The notes under the pieces: model-generated
What the model saw: only the letters and a program-made list of their open reading frames with translations
Told to the model about the DNA's origin: nothing
The model's database searches: none
Assembly (NCBI GenBank): GCA_012513825.1
Contig: JAAZBL010000254.1
Location: 1 to 34,970, forward strand
Direction of reading: 5' to 3'
DNA: 34,970 nucleotides
DNA from: Limnobacter sp.
Lineage (GTDB): Bacteria > Pseudomonadota > Gammaproteobacteria > Burkholderiales > Burkholderiaceae_E
Shown: piece by piece, positions 6,683-14,919 of the stretch
Position numbering within the stretch: position 1 is the first letter of the stretch
How the letters are laid out: every line of letters begins with the position of its first letter
Translations under genes and position numbers: made by a program

Positions 6683-9040
6683 TCAGCGCGCGACGAAGCG
6701 CGGTGGATCGAAGGCGGTGATCGGCGGCAGCTCGCCTTCGAAGCGTTCGAGCTGCACCAGGCAGCTCTGCGCGGCGCAGCCCTGCGACAGGGTCGAGGCG
6801 CCGACGTCGCGAGTCAGCACGTTCGGATTGCCGTGCTTGTCGAGGCTGCCGGGCACCCCGGCGTCGAGCGGGTCCCACCAGGCGCCGGTCGACAGCTTGA
6901 CGACGCTGCGCGCGACGCGATCGGTGACGACCGCGCCGGCCAGGCAGGCGCCGCGTGCGTTGAACAGGCGCACGACGTCGCCGTCGGCGATGCCGCGCTC
7001 GGCGGCGTCCTGCGGATGGATCCAGACCGGTTCGCGTCCGGCGATCTTCGATTCGAGGCTGTACGGCGCGAAGTCGAGCTGGCTGTGCAGCTTCGTGTAC
7101 GGCTGGTCGGAGATCAGGTGCAGCGGGTGCCGCGCGGCCTCTTCGGCGCCGAGCCACTCGCCGGGCTCCAGCCAGGCCGGATATCCGGGACAATCGGCCA
7201 GCCCGAAACCGGCGATGCGCTCGGAGAACAGCTCGACCCGCCCGCTCGGCGTTTTCAGCGGCGCCGCCTCCGGGTCCTCGCGGAACGCGCCGAGCATCAC
7301 GACCGGCTCGGCGGGGGCAGGCAGGCGCAGCGCGCCGGCTTCCCAGAACGCGTCGAAGGCGGGCAGCTCGATGCCGGCCGACGCAACGCGCGGGATCGCC
7401 TCCTCGTACATCCGACGCAGCCACCCTCGGGCATCGAGGCCTTCGGTGAAGACCGGCTCGGCGCCGAGGCGGCGGGCCAGTTCGCGAAAGATCGTGTAGT
7501 CGTCGCGCGCCTCGGGCGGCGGCGTCGCAACCGGCTTCATCGCGACGATCAGGGCTTCGCGCGTCGAATACCCGATGTCCTCGCGTTCGTAGGCGGTCGT
7601 GGCCGGCAGCACGATGTCGGCCATCTTCGCCGTGGCCGTCCAGGCCTGCTCGTTGGTCACGATCGTCTCGGGCTGCTGCCAGGCGCGCGCCAGCCGGTTC
7701 AGGTCCTGGTGGTGGTGGAACGGGTTGCCGCCGGCCCAGTAGACGAGCCGGATGTCGGGATAGCGGTGAGTGCTGCCGTTGTAGGCGAACGGCGCACCCG
7801 GCGATTCGAGCATGTCGGTGATCCGCGCGACCGGGATGAACGCGTCGACGGTATTGCGCCCCTGCGGCAGCACCGGGCCGGCGATCCGGCGTTCGGGGCT
7901 GCCGACCAGGTTGACCGGGCCGTAGGCGACGCCGAAGCCGCCACCGGGCAGCCCGATCTGGCCGAGCACCGCGGCCAGGCCGACCGCCGCCCAGTACGGC
8001 TGCTCGCCGTGATCGGCGCGTTGCACCGACCACGCCACGTTGACCAGCGATCGCGTACCGGCCATTTCGGCTGCGAGCGCGCGGATCCGCCCGGCAGGCA
8101 CGCCGCAGATCGGCGCGGCCCAGTCGGCGTCCTTGACGATGCCGTCGGCGCGGCCCAGCAGGTAGTCGCGCCAGCGCTCGAATCCGGTGCAGTAGCGATA
8201 CAGGAAGGCTTCGTCGTGTCGATTGGCGCGGATCGTCTCGCAGGCCAGGGCCAGCATCACCGCGGTGTCGGTGTTCGGCCGGATCGGGACCCATTCGAGC
8301 GCGCGCCGGTCGGCGTCGCCCGGGATCTCGAGATCGGCCGCCACCGGGCTGAAATTGACGAAGCGGCAGCCGTTGGCGGCCATCTTCGCGAGCCCTTCGC
8401 GGGCGCGATGCCGGGCCGTGCCGCCGGCCGAGATCTGCGCGTTCTTGGCCGGCACGCCGCCGAAGGAGACGAATAGCTTCGTGTGTTCTGCGAGAACGTC
8501 CCAGCTGTGGTGGCTGGCCATCAGCTCGTCCATCGAGGCCACGATGTGCGGCATCAGCACACGCGCGGCACCGAGGCTGTAGCTGTCGGCGTGGCGCACG
8601 TAGCCGCCGATCGCGTTGAGGAAGCGGTGGACCTGGCTCTGCGCGTGATGGAAGCGCCCGGAGCTCGACCAGCCGTAGGAGCCGCCGAAGATCGATGCGT
8701 TGCCGTGCTGCGTGCGCACGCGTTCGAGTTCTGCAGCGACCAGTTCGAAAGCCGTGTCCCAGGAGACCTCGACGAAGGGTTCGCGTCCGCGTCCGGCGCC
8801 GCGCCCGGCCAGTTCGCCGCGCCGATGCGCTTGCAGCCAGCCGGCGCGCACGGCGGGACGCTTCACGCGAGCCGGCGACGAGCGCAGCGCATCGAGCATC
8901 TTCAGTCCGATCGGCGACGGATCGGGGTCGTCGGGCAGGCCGCGCAGCGTGTGCGCGTCGGCCTGCGGCGTGTCGGCAATCGCTTCGTAGACGCCCCAGT
9001 GGGCGGAGACCAGACGGCGGTTTTCGAGCTTGGCGCGCAT
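6683..9040 (-). CDS. bisC: BisC-like molybdopterin S/N-oxide reductase
   Basis: A 785-residue molybdenum enzyme of the DMSO-reductase superfamily, closest in layout to biotin/methionine sulfoxide reductase BisC and TMAO reductases. It lacks the N-terminal Cys cluster for an Fe-S centre, as these do. SYGWSSSGR (121-129) places Ser126 where the Mo-binding Ser lies in DMSO reductase. Further family motifs are VSFGGVPAKN, WAGGNPFHHHQDLN, TNEQAWTATAKMADIVLPAT and a C-terminal LISDQPYTKLHSQLD cap domain. No Tat signal is present, so a cytoplasmic location is likely. ATG 9040 is preferred over ATG 9061 because AAGGA lies four bases upstream of it. Its stop abuts the stop of the TAXI gene (TGATCA, 6680-6685). 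It lies 157 bases downstream of yeiH on the same strand. Confidence 0.85.
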   Translation of the reverse strand: MRAKLENRRLVSAHWGVYEAIADTPQADAHTLRGLPDDPDPSPIGLKMLDALRSSPARVKRPAVRAGWLQAHRRGELAGRGAGRGREPFVEVSWDTAFELVAAELERVRTQHGNASIFGGSYGWSSSGRFHHAQSQVHRFLNAIGGYVRHADSYSLGAARVLMPHIVASMDELMASHHSWDVLAEHTKLFVSFGGVPAKNAQISAGGTARHRAREGLAKMAANGCRFVNFSPVAADLEIPGDADRRALEWVPIRPNTDTAVMLALACETIRANRHDEAFLYRYCTGFERWRDYLLGRADGIVKDADWAAPICGVPAGRIRALAAEMAGTRSLVNVAWSVQRADHGEQPYWAAVGLAAVLGQIGLPGGGFGVAYGPVNLVGSPERRIAGPVLPQGRNTVDAFIPVARITDMLESPGAPFAYNGSTHRYPDIRLVYWAGGNPFHHHQDLNRLARAWQQPETIVTNEQAWTATAKMADIVLPATTAYEREDIGYSTREALIVAMKPVATPPPEARDDYTIFRELARRLGAEPVFTEGLDARGWLRRMYEEAIPRVASAGIELPAFDAFWEAGALRLPAPAEPVVMLGAFREDPEAAPLKTPSGRVELFSERIAGFGLADCPGYPAWLEPGEWLGAEEAARHPLHLISDQPYTKLHSQLDFAPYSLESKIAGREPVWIHPQDAAERGIADGDVVRLFNARGACLAGAVVTDRVARSVVKLSTGAWWDPLDAGVPGSLDKHGNPNVLTRDVGASTLSQGCAAQSCLVQLERFEGELPPITAFDPPRFVAR

Positions 9041-9197
9041 GACGTCCTTTTCCTGCAGCATTGCCGGATTGTTGCCGATAGGCGCCGGGCCTGCCGGGAT
9101 CGCAACGTTGCCGTCGCGCTTTTCGACTCGCGGGTTTGCAGTCGGCCGGTCGCCGCCATTGCCGAGGTGACCGGCAGAGCCGGCGCGCCGCGCGGAA

Positions 9198-10235
9198 CTA
9201 TCCGAGCAACATCACCCCGCCCAGCACGACCAGTGCGATGAACACCGTCTCGGCGACCATCATCGTGATCGGCGCCCAGCCGAGCGTCAGCAGCTGGCCG
9301 AGCGAGGTCTTCACGCCGAGCGCGGCGATGGCCACGACCAGGCACCAGCGCGACGCGTCGGACAGGGCTTCTGCGAGTCCGGGCGGGACGATGCCGAAAC
9401 TGTTCGCCGCCACCAGCGCCATGAAGCCGACGAGGAAGCCGGGCAGCAGCGGGGGCCGCCCGGCACGCCCGGTTTCGTCCGCGGCGGCCGAATGTTCCGA
9501 CCGGAAGATCTGTGCGTACAGCAGGACCGCCGGCACGAGCAGTGCGACGCGCATCAGCTTGACCAGGATCGCGCCTTCGCCGATCTCCGGCGACATCGTG
9601 AAGCCGGCGCCGGCGACCTGCGCCACGTCGTGGATCGTTCCGCCGAGGAAGATCGACGCGCTGCGCGCGTCCAGGCCGATCCAGTCGGCGAGCAACGGGT
9701 AGACGACCATCGCTACCGTCGACAGCGTCGTCACGCCGACCACGGTCAGCAGCGTGAAGCGTTGCTGGTCCTGGCTGCGCGGTATCACCGCCGACAGCGC
9801 GAGCGCCGCCGACGCGCCGCAGATCGCGACGGCGCCTCCGGTCAGCAAGCCCTGCGCGGCCGGGCGCCGCAGCAGTCGCGACAACAGCCAGCCGCAGGCG
9901 ATCGTGCCCGACACGGCCAGCACGATGATCGCGACCGGCCAGGCCCCGAGCGCGGCGACCTGGTCGAGTCCGATCCGCGCTCCGAGCAGCGCAACGCCGA
10001 AGCGCAGGATCTTCTTCGACGCGAAATCGATGCCGGCCTTCACGCGCGGCCCGTCGGCGGCGAAGTTGAACGCCATGCCCAGCAGCAATGCGAACAGCAG
10101 CTGCGGTCCGTTGTGACGTTCGGCCAGATAGCTGGCCGCCAGTGCGATCGTGATCGCAGTCAGCGTACCGGGGAGCCAGGCAGGCTTCGGCAGGGTGATC
10201 GGGAGCACAGGCGCCCTGGGCTCGTCGGGCGGCAT
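9198..10235 (-). CDS. yeiH: YeiH-family putative sulfate exporter
   Basis: A 345-residue protein with about ten membrane segments. It belongs to the PSE/YeiH family (COG2855), whose members near organosulfonate-degradation genes have been proposed to export sulfate or sulfite. Family marks are LLFALLLGMAFNF, KKILRFGVALLGARI, a GGAVAICGASAALA re-entrant-like stretch near residue 140, GGTIHDVAQVAGAG and a C-terminal ALGVKTSL segment. The ATG at 10235 is the only reasonable start in frame. The ribosome site is poor. It is divergent from iclR over 180 bases and may share regulation with the CoA-transferase/dioxygenase operon. That would fit export of sulfur oxyanions released from substrates, but transport by YeiH proteins is not settled. 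Confidence 0.87.
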   Translation of the reverse strand: MPPDEPRAPVLPITLPKPAWLPGTLTAITIALAASYLAERHNGPQLLFALLLGMAFNFAADGPRVKAGIDFASKKILRFGVALLGARIGLDQVAALGAWPVAIIVLAVSGTIACGWLLSRLLRRPAAQGLLTGGAVAICGASAALALSAVIPRSQDQQRFTLLTVVGVTTLSTVAMVVYPLLADWIGLDARSASIFLGGTIHDVAQVAGAGFTMSPEIGEGAILVKLMRVALLVPAVLLYAQIFRSEHSAAADETGRAGRPPLLPGFLVGFMALVAANSFGIVPPGLAEALSDASRWCLVVAIAALGVKTSLGQLLTLGWAPITMMVAETVFIALVVLGGVMLLG

Positions 10236-10274
10236 CGTCGGTATCGATTCCGGAGTCTTAATGAATGAAGCGAA

Positions 10275-10285
10275 ATTGTATATAC
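10275..10285 (-). promoter_or_regulatory. candidate yeiH promoter -10 with GTATATAC palindrome
   Basis: Read on the minus strand, TACAAT (10280-10275) matches the -10 consensus at five of six bases. It lies in an A/T island in an otherwise GC-rich gap, about 40 bases before the yeiH ATG. It overlaps an eight-base palindrome, GTATATAC (10278-10285), that could be an operator. No convincing -35 box is present. Confidence 0.35.
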
Positions 10286-10365
10286 GCCAAACGAATAACC
10301 CGGACCGCTCGCGCCGGAACCGGACCGCCTGGGGCGGCATGGGCTGCCGGGGCGGGGCGGCGCGC

Positions 10366-10395
10366 TTGACCGCCAGGTTTCGCTGCGTGTAGTCT
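10366..10395 (+). promoter_or_regulatory. candidate promoter of the iclR operon
   Basis: TTGACC (10366-10371) and TAGTCT (10390-10395) are separated by 18 bases, a plausible sigma-70 arrangement. Transcription would begin near 10402, only about 14 bases before the first ATG of iclR. This would favour a leader-poor message or a later start codon (GTG 10458 or 10488). Confidence 0.35.
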
Positions 10396-10415
10396 AATTC
10401 CAGTTTGCAGTACAG

Positions 10416-11276
10416 ATGTTCCGCAAAACAGAACACGACGCACCCGCTCCGCCGGGTGTGCATCGCGCCCCTTCCTCCGATCGGCCAGTGAACAACACGC
10501 TCGTCAAAGGTCTGGCAGTGCTCGAAGCGCTCGCACGCTCCGATCGCCCGCTCGGCGTGACCGAGCTCGCCACGCGGCTCGAGCTCGGCAAGAGCAACGT
10601 GCATCGGCTGCTGCAGGCGCTGACCGAACTGGGCTACGCGCAGCGCGACGAAGCCACGTCGGCGTATCGGGCAACGATCCGGCTCTGGGAGCTCGGCAGC
10701 GCGGTGCTCGGAAATCTCGACCTGCGCGATGCGGCGGCCCCGTACATGGAAACGCTGCGCGAGCGCAGCCGCGAAACCGTGCACCTGTCGATTCTCGATG
10801 GCGACGAGGTCGTCTACGTGCACAAGCTCGACAGCCCCGAGCCGGTGCGTGCCTACAGCCAGATCGGCGGCCGTGCGCCGGCGTACTGCGTGGCGACCGG
10901 CAAGGCGATGCTCGCCTGGCAGGGCGACGCCTTCCTGGAGTCGCTCGCCGGCCGGCTGCGCAACCACTCGCCGAACACGATCGTCGAGCCGCAGGCCTTC
11001 CTGCGCGAGATGGAGCGCGTGCGTCGCAACGGATTCGCAGTCAATCGCGGCGAGTGGCGCGAGAGCGTTTGCGGCGTGGCGGCGCCGGTTCGCGAACCGG
11101 GGGGCCGTGTGATTGCCGCGATCGGGCTGTCCGGTCCGGCGGACCGGCTGCGTCCGTCGACGTTTCGGCCGTTCGCCGAGCAACTCGTCGAAGCGGCGCA
11201 CGCCATCGGCGAGGCGCTGGCGGGCGCTTCGCCCCAAGCATCCGAGAACAGGGCCTCGACCCGGAGCATCCGATGA
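10416..11276 (+). CDS. IclR-family transcriptional regulator
   Basis: A 286-residue regulator. Residues about 27-85 form the winged helix (TLVKGLAVLEALA, then LGKSNVHRLLQALTELGYAQR). Residues about 95-275 are the IclR effector-binding domain (LSILDGDEVVYVHKLDS, APAYCVATGKAMLAW, VAAPVREPGGRVIAAIGLSGP). IclR proteins usually control catabolic genes with a carboxylate effector. This gene is the first of the plus-strand operon, and its stop overlaps the Bug receptor start (ATGA). It is divergent from yeiH, so it probably regulates both sides. The start is uncertain: ATG 10416 has no ribosome site and overlaps a palindrome, and GTG 10458 or GTG 10488 would also precede the helix-turn-helix domain. 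Confidence 0.9.
   Translation: MFRKTEHDAPAPPGVHRAPSSDRPVNNTLVKGLAVLEALARSDRPLGVTELATRLELGKSNVHRLLQALTELGYAQRDEATSAYRATIRLWELGSAVLGNLDLRDAAAPYMETLRERSRETVHLSILDGDEVVYVHKLDSPEPVRAYSQIGGRAPAYCVATGKAMLAWQGDAFLESLAGRLRNHSPNTIVEPQAFLREMERVRRNGFAVNRGEWRESVCGVAAPVREPGGRVIAAIGLSGPADRLRPSTFRPFAEQLVEAAHAIGEALAGASPQASENRASTRSIR
10418..10434. promoter_or_regulatory. candidate IclR operator
   Basis: A 7-3-7 inverted repeat, GTTCCGC-AAA-ACAGAAC, with five of seven positions symmetrical, overlaps the first codon of iclR just downstream of the predicted transcription start. A/T-centred inverted repeats beside the regulator gene are typical of IclR operators. Binding here could autorepress. The link is inferred from position and symmetry. 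Confidence 0.35.
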
Positions 11277-12301
11277 CCAAGACCTTCACCAGAACCGGTT
11301 CCGGCAAGCCGGAAGCCGGAAGCCGCCCGATGCGGCGCCGCTGGCTCGCAGCCGACGCGGCGCTCGTTGCCGCTGCGCTGCTGCCCGCGTCGGCCCGGGC
11401 GCAATCCGAATGGCCGCGGCGCCCGATCCGGCTCGTCGTGCCGTTCCCGCCCGGTGGCAGCAGCGACATGCTCGGGCGCGTCTACGCCGAGCGGCTGCGC
11501 GCCGTGCTCGAAGCCACCGTCGTCGTCGAGAACCGGCCCGGCGGCACGACGCAGGTCGGCACCGAAATCGTCTCGCGCGCGGAACCCGACGGCTACACGC
11601 TGTTGCAGGGCTCGGCGACCGCGTTCGCCGTCCTGCCGAACCTGCGCAAGGTGCCCTACGACCCCGCGAACGGCTTCGAGGTCGTCGGCGGAATCGCCGA
11701 GTACGTCGCGATCGTCACCGTGCGCAAGGAACTCGGCGTCAAGACGCTTGCCGAGCTGATCGAGCTGGCCCGTCGCGAGCCCGGCAAGCTGGCCTTCGGG
11801 TCCGCCGGCCTCGCATCGGTCGGCCACCTGTCCGGCGAGATCCTGAAGCGCGAAGCCGGGATCGACATGCTGCACGTGCCGTTCCGCGGCTCCGGCGAGC
11901 TGGTTCCCGCGCTGATCGGCGGGCAGATCGACCTGTTCATCGACGGCGTCGGGCTCGGCGCCGCGACGTCGGGCCGGGCGGTTCCGCTGGCCGCGTTCTC
12001 GGAGTTCAGGCACCCGGCCTTGCCCGAGCTGCCGTCGCTGGCCGAGGCGGGCGTCGAGACCGAACTGCCGACCGGCGGTTGGGGGATCATGGTTCCACGC
12101 GGCACGCCGCCGGAGATCGTCGCTCGCCTGAGCGAAGCGACCGAGAAGGTCGTCACCGATCCCGGAACCGCCGAGGAGCTGCTGCGCGCCGGCATCGTCG
12201 CGCGCTGGATCGCACCGGACGTCTACCGGAAGCGACTCGACGAGGCCAGGGTCTTCTACGCCGAGTTCCTGCCGTCGATCGGACTGACGAGGTCGGAATG
12301 A
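11273..12301 (+). CDS. Bug/TctC-family periplasmic solute receptor (first)
   Basis: A 342-residue tripartite-tricarboxylate-type receptor. A Tat-like start (MRRRWLAAD from residue 20) leads to a signal sequence ending PASARAQ. Family motifs follow: PIRLVVPFPPGGSSDMLGR, VVVENRPGG, EPDGYTLL, RKVPYDP, GKLAFGSAG, HVPFRGSGELVPALIGGQIDL and the APRGTP-like VPRGTPPEIV. Such receptors bind small carboxylates with high affinity. The membrane partners TctA and TctB are absent here, as is usual for orphan Bug proteins in Burkholderiales. ATG 11273 overlaps the iclR stop, and its own stop overlaps the next start. Its position before the CoA-transferase/dioxygenase gene suggests it binds that pathway's substrate. 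Confidence 0.9.
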   Translation: MTKTFTRTGSGKPEAGSRPMRRRWLAADAALVAAALLPASARAQSEWPRRPIRLVVPFPPGGSSDMLGRVYAERLRAVLEATVVVENRPGGTTQVGTEIVSRAEPDGYTLLQGSATAFAVLPNLRKVPYDPANGFEVVGGIAEYVAIVTVRKELGVKTLAELIELARREPGKLAFGSAGLASVGHLSGEILKREAGIDMLHVPFRGSGELVPALIGGQIDLFIDGVGLGAATSGRAVPLAAFSEFRHPALPELPSLAEAGVETELPTGGWGIMVPRGTPPEIVARLSEATEKVVTDPGTAEELLRAGIVARWIAPDVYRKRLDEARVFYAEFLPSIGLTRSE

Positions 12302-14115
12302 CACGAAACCAAGCACCCGTCCTGCCGCTCGAAGCCGGCACGCTGCCGCTGGCCGGGGTCCGCGTCGTCGAGTTCTGCCAGGTCGCCGCGGGGCCGTTCT
12401 GCGGGATGCTGCTTGCCGACTTCGGCGCCGAGGTCGTCAAGGTCGAACCGCGCGAGGGCGACAGCCTGCGGCAGTGGCCGCCGATCCGGTCCGGCTTCTC
12501 GGAGAACTTCGCGTCGCTGAATCGCGGCAAGCGCTCGATCGCGCTCGACCTGAAGAACCCCGACGCGCTCGAGCTCGCGCGATCGCTGGTGCTCGAGGCC
12601 GACGTGCTGGTCGAGAACAACCGCCCCGGCGTCATGCAGCGGCTGGGCCTCGGTTGGGACTGGTTCGGCGCCCGCAAGCCTTCGCTCGTCTATTGCTCGA
12701 TCTCCGCCTACGGACAGACCGGGCCGCGTGCAAGCGAAGGCGGCTTCGACCTGACGATGCAGGCGGCCGCCGGCGTGATGAGCGTGACCGGCGAGGCCGA
12801 CGGTCCTCCGGTCAAGTGCGGCGTTCCGGTCTCGGATTTCACGGCCGGCCTCTACGGCGCGTTCTCGATCGCCTCGCTCGTCGCGCGGGTGCGCGCCGGC
12901 GGCCTGGGTGGTCAGATCGACGTACCGATGTTCGCGACGACGCTGGCGATCGCCGCGCTGCAGACCAGCGAATACTTCGGGACCGGCGACAATCCCCGCA
13001 AGCTCGGCTCCGCGCACCCGCGCAATGCGCCGTACCAGGCCTATCGCGCCCGCGACCGATGGTTCGCGATCGCCGCCGGCAACAACCGCTTGTGGCAAGC
13101 GGTCTGCGACGTCGTCGGCACGCCGGCGCTGCTGCGCGACGAGCGCTTCGCGAACCCGAGCTTGCGAGCGGCCAACCAGCTCGCACTGAAGGACCTGCTC
13201 GATCCGCTGTTCGCGCAGCGCGACGCAGCCGACTGGCTGGCCGACTTCGCGCGTGCCGGTGTGCCTTGCGCTCCGATCAACGGCTATGCCGAGGCGCTGG
13301 CCGATCCGCAGACCGAACATCTGCAACTGGTGCGTCCGATGACGATGCCCGGGGGGACCGACTCGCTGACCGTGGTCTGCCCGGTACGGCTCGACGGGCA
13401 GCCGCTGCCGGTCGACACGCGCTCGCCGGCGCTCGGCGAGCACGAGTCGGAGCTGCGCGCACGCGTACGCAGCGCCCCGGCGTCGGACGACCCGATCGCC
13501 CCGCTGCGCGAGTTCGTCGTCGCGATGACGAAACTGGTCGAGCGCAGCGACGACGAACCGACGCTGATTGCCGAAGGGCGCGAACTGCTGGCGAGGCTGG
13601 TCGCGCGCGACGACTGGTTGCCGGCGGCCTTCGCCCAGCCCGATCCGCGGCACTACCGGCAGTACCTGCTTCACGCGGATCCGCTCGAGCGCTTCTCGGT
13701 CGTCAGTTTCGTCTGGGGGCCAGGCCAGAAGACGCCGGTCCACGACCACACGGTCTGGGGGCTGGTCGGCATGCTGCGTGGCGCCGAAATGGCGCAGCGC
13801 TGGCGGCGCGAGCCCGACGGCCGCCTCGTGCCCGATGGCGAGGAGTCGCTGCTGCAACCGGGCCAGGTCGACGCGGTGTCGCCGAGCCTGGGCGACATCC
13901 ACGTCGTTTCGAACGCGCTGCCCGATCGCCCGTCGATCAGCATCCACGTCTACGGCGCGAACATCGGCGCGGTGCGCCGGCATTCGTACGATCCGCAGAC
14001 GGGCCAGGCGAAGGAGTTCGTCTCCGGCTATTCGTCGGCGACGGTTCCGAACCTCTGGGACCGGTCCGCCTCGATCCGCTCGTCGACTGCGAACGCCGGC
14101 GGGACCGGGCGATGA
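12298..14115 (+). CDS. fusion: class III (CaiB-type) CoA-transferase + Gln-type cupin thiol dioxygenase
   Basis: A single 605-residue frame. Residues 1-388 are a complete class III CoA-transferase: LAGVRVVEFCQVAAGPFCGMLLADFGAE at 17-44 in segments, RGKRSIALDLK, ENNRPGVMQRLGL and the catalytic-Asp motif GVPVSDFTAGL with Asp180. It ends in the usual SPALGEHESEL tail. After a linker of about ten residues, 399-605 form a cysteine-dioxygenase-type cupin: WGPGQKTPVHDHT with His482 and His484, Glu497, third ligand His535, and the triad Ser548-His550-Tyr552. Gln455 in YRQY occupies the substrate-carboxylate position that is Arg in cysteine dioxygenase and Gln in 3-mercaptopropionate dioxygenases. Predicted role: oxidise a thiol acid to its sulfinate and transfer CoA to it. 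ATGA overlaps couple it to both neighbours. The fusion is seen directly; the substrate is inferred. Confidence 0.88.
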   Translation: MTRNQAPVLPLEAGTLPLAGVRVVEFCQVAAGPFCGMLLADFGAEVVKVEPREGDSLRQWPPIRSGFSENFASLNRGKRSIALDLKNPDALELARSLVLEADVLVENNRPGVMQRLGLGWDWFGARKPSLVYCSISAYGQTGPRASEGGFDLTMQAAAGVMSVTGEADGPPVKCGVPVSDFTAGLYGAFSIASLVARVRAGGLGGQIDVPMFATTLAIAALQTSEYFGTGDNPRKLGSAHPRNAPYQAYRARDRWFAIAAGNNRLWQAVCDVVGTPALLRDERFANPSLRAANQLALKDLLDPLFAQRDAADWLADFARAGVPCAPINGYAEALADPQTEHLQLVRPMTMPGGTDSLTVVCPVRLDGQPLPVDTRSPALGEHESELRARVRSAPASDDPIAPLREFVVAMTKLVERSDDEPTLIAEGRELLARLVARDDWLPAAFAQPDPRHYRQYLLHADPLERFSVVSFVWGPGQKTPVHDHTVWGLVGMLRGAEMAQRWRREPDGRLVPDGEESLLQPGQVDAVSPSLGDIHVVSNALPDRPSISIHVYGANIGAVRRHSYDPQTGQAKEFVSGYSSATVPNLWDRSASIRSSTANAGGTGR

Positions 14116-14912
14116 GCGGTTCGGCGACGATGGCCTGCGGCGCGGCGACGAGCCCCGCGCGCGTCGAGCGCGTCTCGGATTCGGTGGCGGCCTTGGTGCT
14201 CGACTGTCCCGAGCGCGGCAATGCCTTGTCGGCCGAGTTGGTGGAAGCGTTGCTCGCCGGGCTCGAGAACGTGTTGTCCGATCCGGGCGTCGACACGCTG
14301 GCGTTCTGTGCCAGCGGCCGGCACTTCTGCACCGGTTTCGACCTGTCCGGGCTCGACGCCGAGACCGATGCGAGCCTGCTCGCGCGCTTCGTGCGAATCG
14401 AGACACTGCTCGACGCGATCTGGCGCGCTCCGGTGCGCACGGTCGCGATCGCCCAAGGGCGCATCATCGGCGCCGGCGCCGACCTGTTCGCCGCCTGCGA
14501 CTTTCGCTGGCTGGCGTCCGGCGCGAGCCTGCGCTTCCCCGGCGCCGGCTTCGGGCTCGTGCTCGGCACGCGCCGGCTCGCCGCGCGCGTCGGACAGGCC
14601 CGCGCGCTGCGCTGGGTCTCCGAAGCGACGGTGCTCGACGCCGAGGAGGCCGTCGCGGCCGGCCTGGCCGACGAGGTCCTCGCCCCCGGATCGCTGGCCG
14701 GCGCCCCGGGCGAGCAGCCGGCCGCGCTGGCCGCACGCCTGCCGCGGATCGGCGTGGATCGCGGGACGATGTCGGCCCTGCGCGGCGCGATGCGCGACCA
14801 CGCCGCCGACCGGGATCTCGCTGCGCTCGTGCGCTCGGCCGCGCGCCCGGGGCTCAAGGCACGCATCGCCGCCTACCGGGCCGCACAGCTCGAGGCGCGC
14901 GGCGGAGGCTGA
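14112..14912 (+). CDS. crotonase-superfamily protein (first), atypical active site
   Basis: A 266-residue enoyl-CoA hydratase/isomerase-fold protein. The CoA and oxyanion-hole segments are recognisable: CPERGNALSAELVEAL, HFCTGFDLSGL and GRIIGAGADLFAACDFRW. Aligned by eye with classical enoyl-CoA hydratase, the first catalytic Glu (in GGGCELA) is Asp and the second (in GQPE) falls on Gly in FPGAGFG. Ordinary hydration is therefore doubtful. The fold also supports isomerase, hydrolase, decarboxylase and C-S or C-C cleavage activities on acyl-CoAs. Its start overlaps the stop of the fusion gene, and the next gene follows 71 bases later. It plausibly acts on the CoA thioester made by the fusion protein or the ligase. 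Confidence 0.82.
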   Translation: MSGSATMACGAATSPARVERVSDSVAALVLDCPERGNALSAELVEALLAGLENVLSDPGVDTLAFCASGRHFCTGFDLSGLDAETDASLLARFVRIETLLDAIWRAPVRTVAIAQGRIIGAGADLFAACDFRWLASGASLRFPGAGFGLVLGTRRLAARVGQARALRWVSEATVLDAEEAVAAGLADEVLAPGSLAGAPGEQPAALAARLPRIGVDRGTMSALRGAMRDHAADRDLAALVRSAARPGLKARIAAYRAAQLEARGGG

Positions 14913-14919
14913 CATCCGG

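Noticed and set aside
9041..9061. Upstream ATG for bisC at 9061
   Set aside because: It has no ribosome site. AAGGA sits at the right distance before ATG 9040.
9171..9183. CCGGC-AGA-GCCGG stem downstream of yeiH as terminator
   Set aside because: It has only five pairs, no T-run, and a three-base loop. It is too weak to call in this composition.
12298..14115. Reading the fusion as two separate genes
   Set aside because: There is no stop, no start codon with a ribosome site, and no frame change in the linker around residues 389-398.
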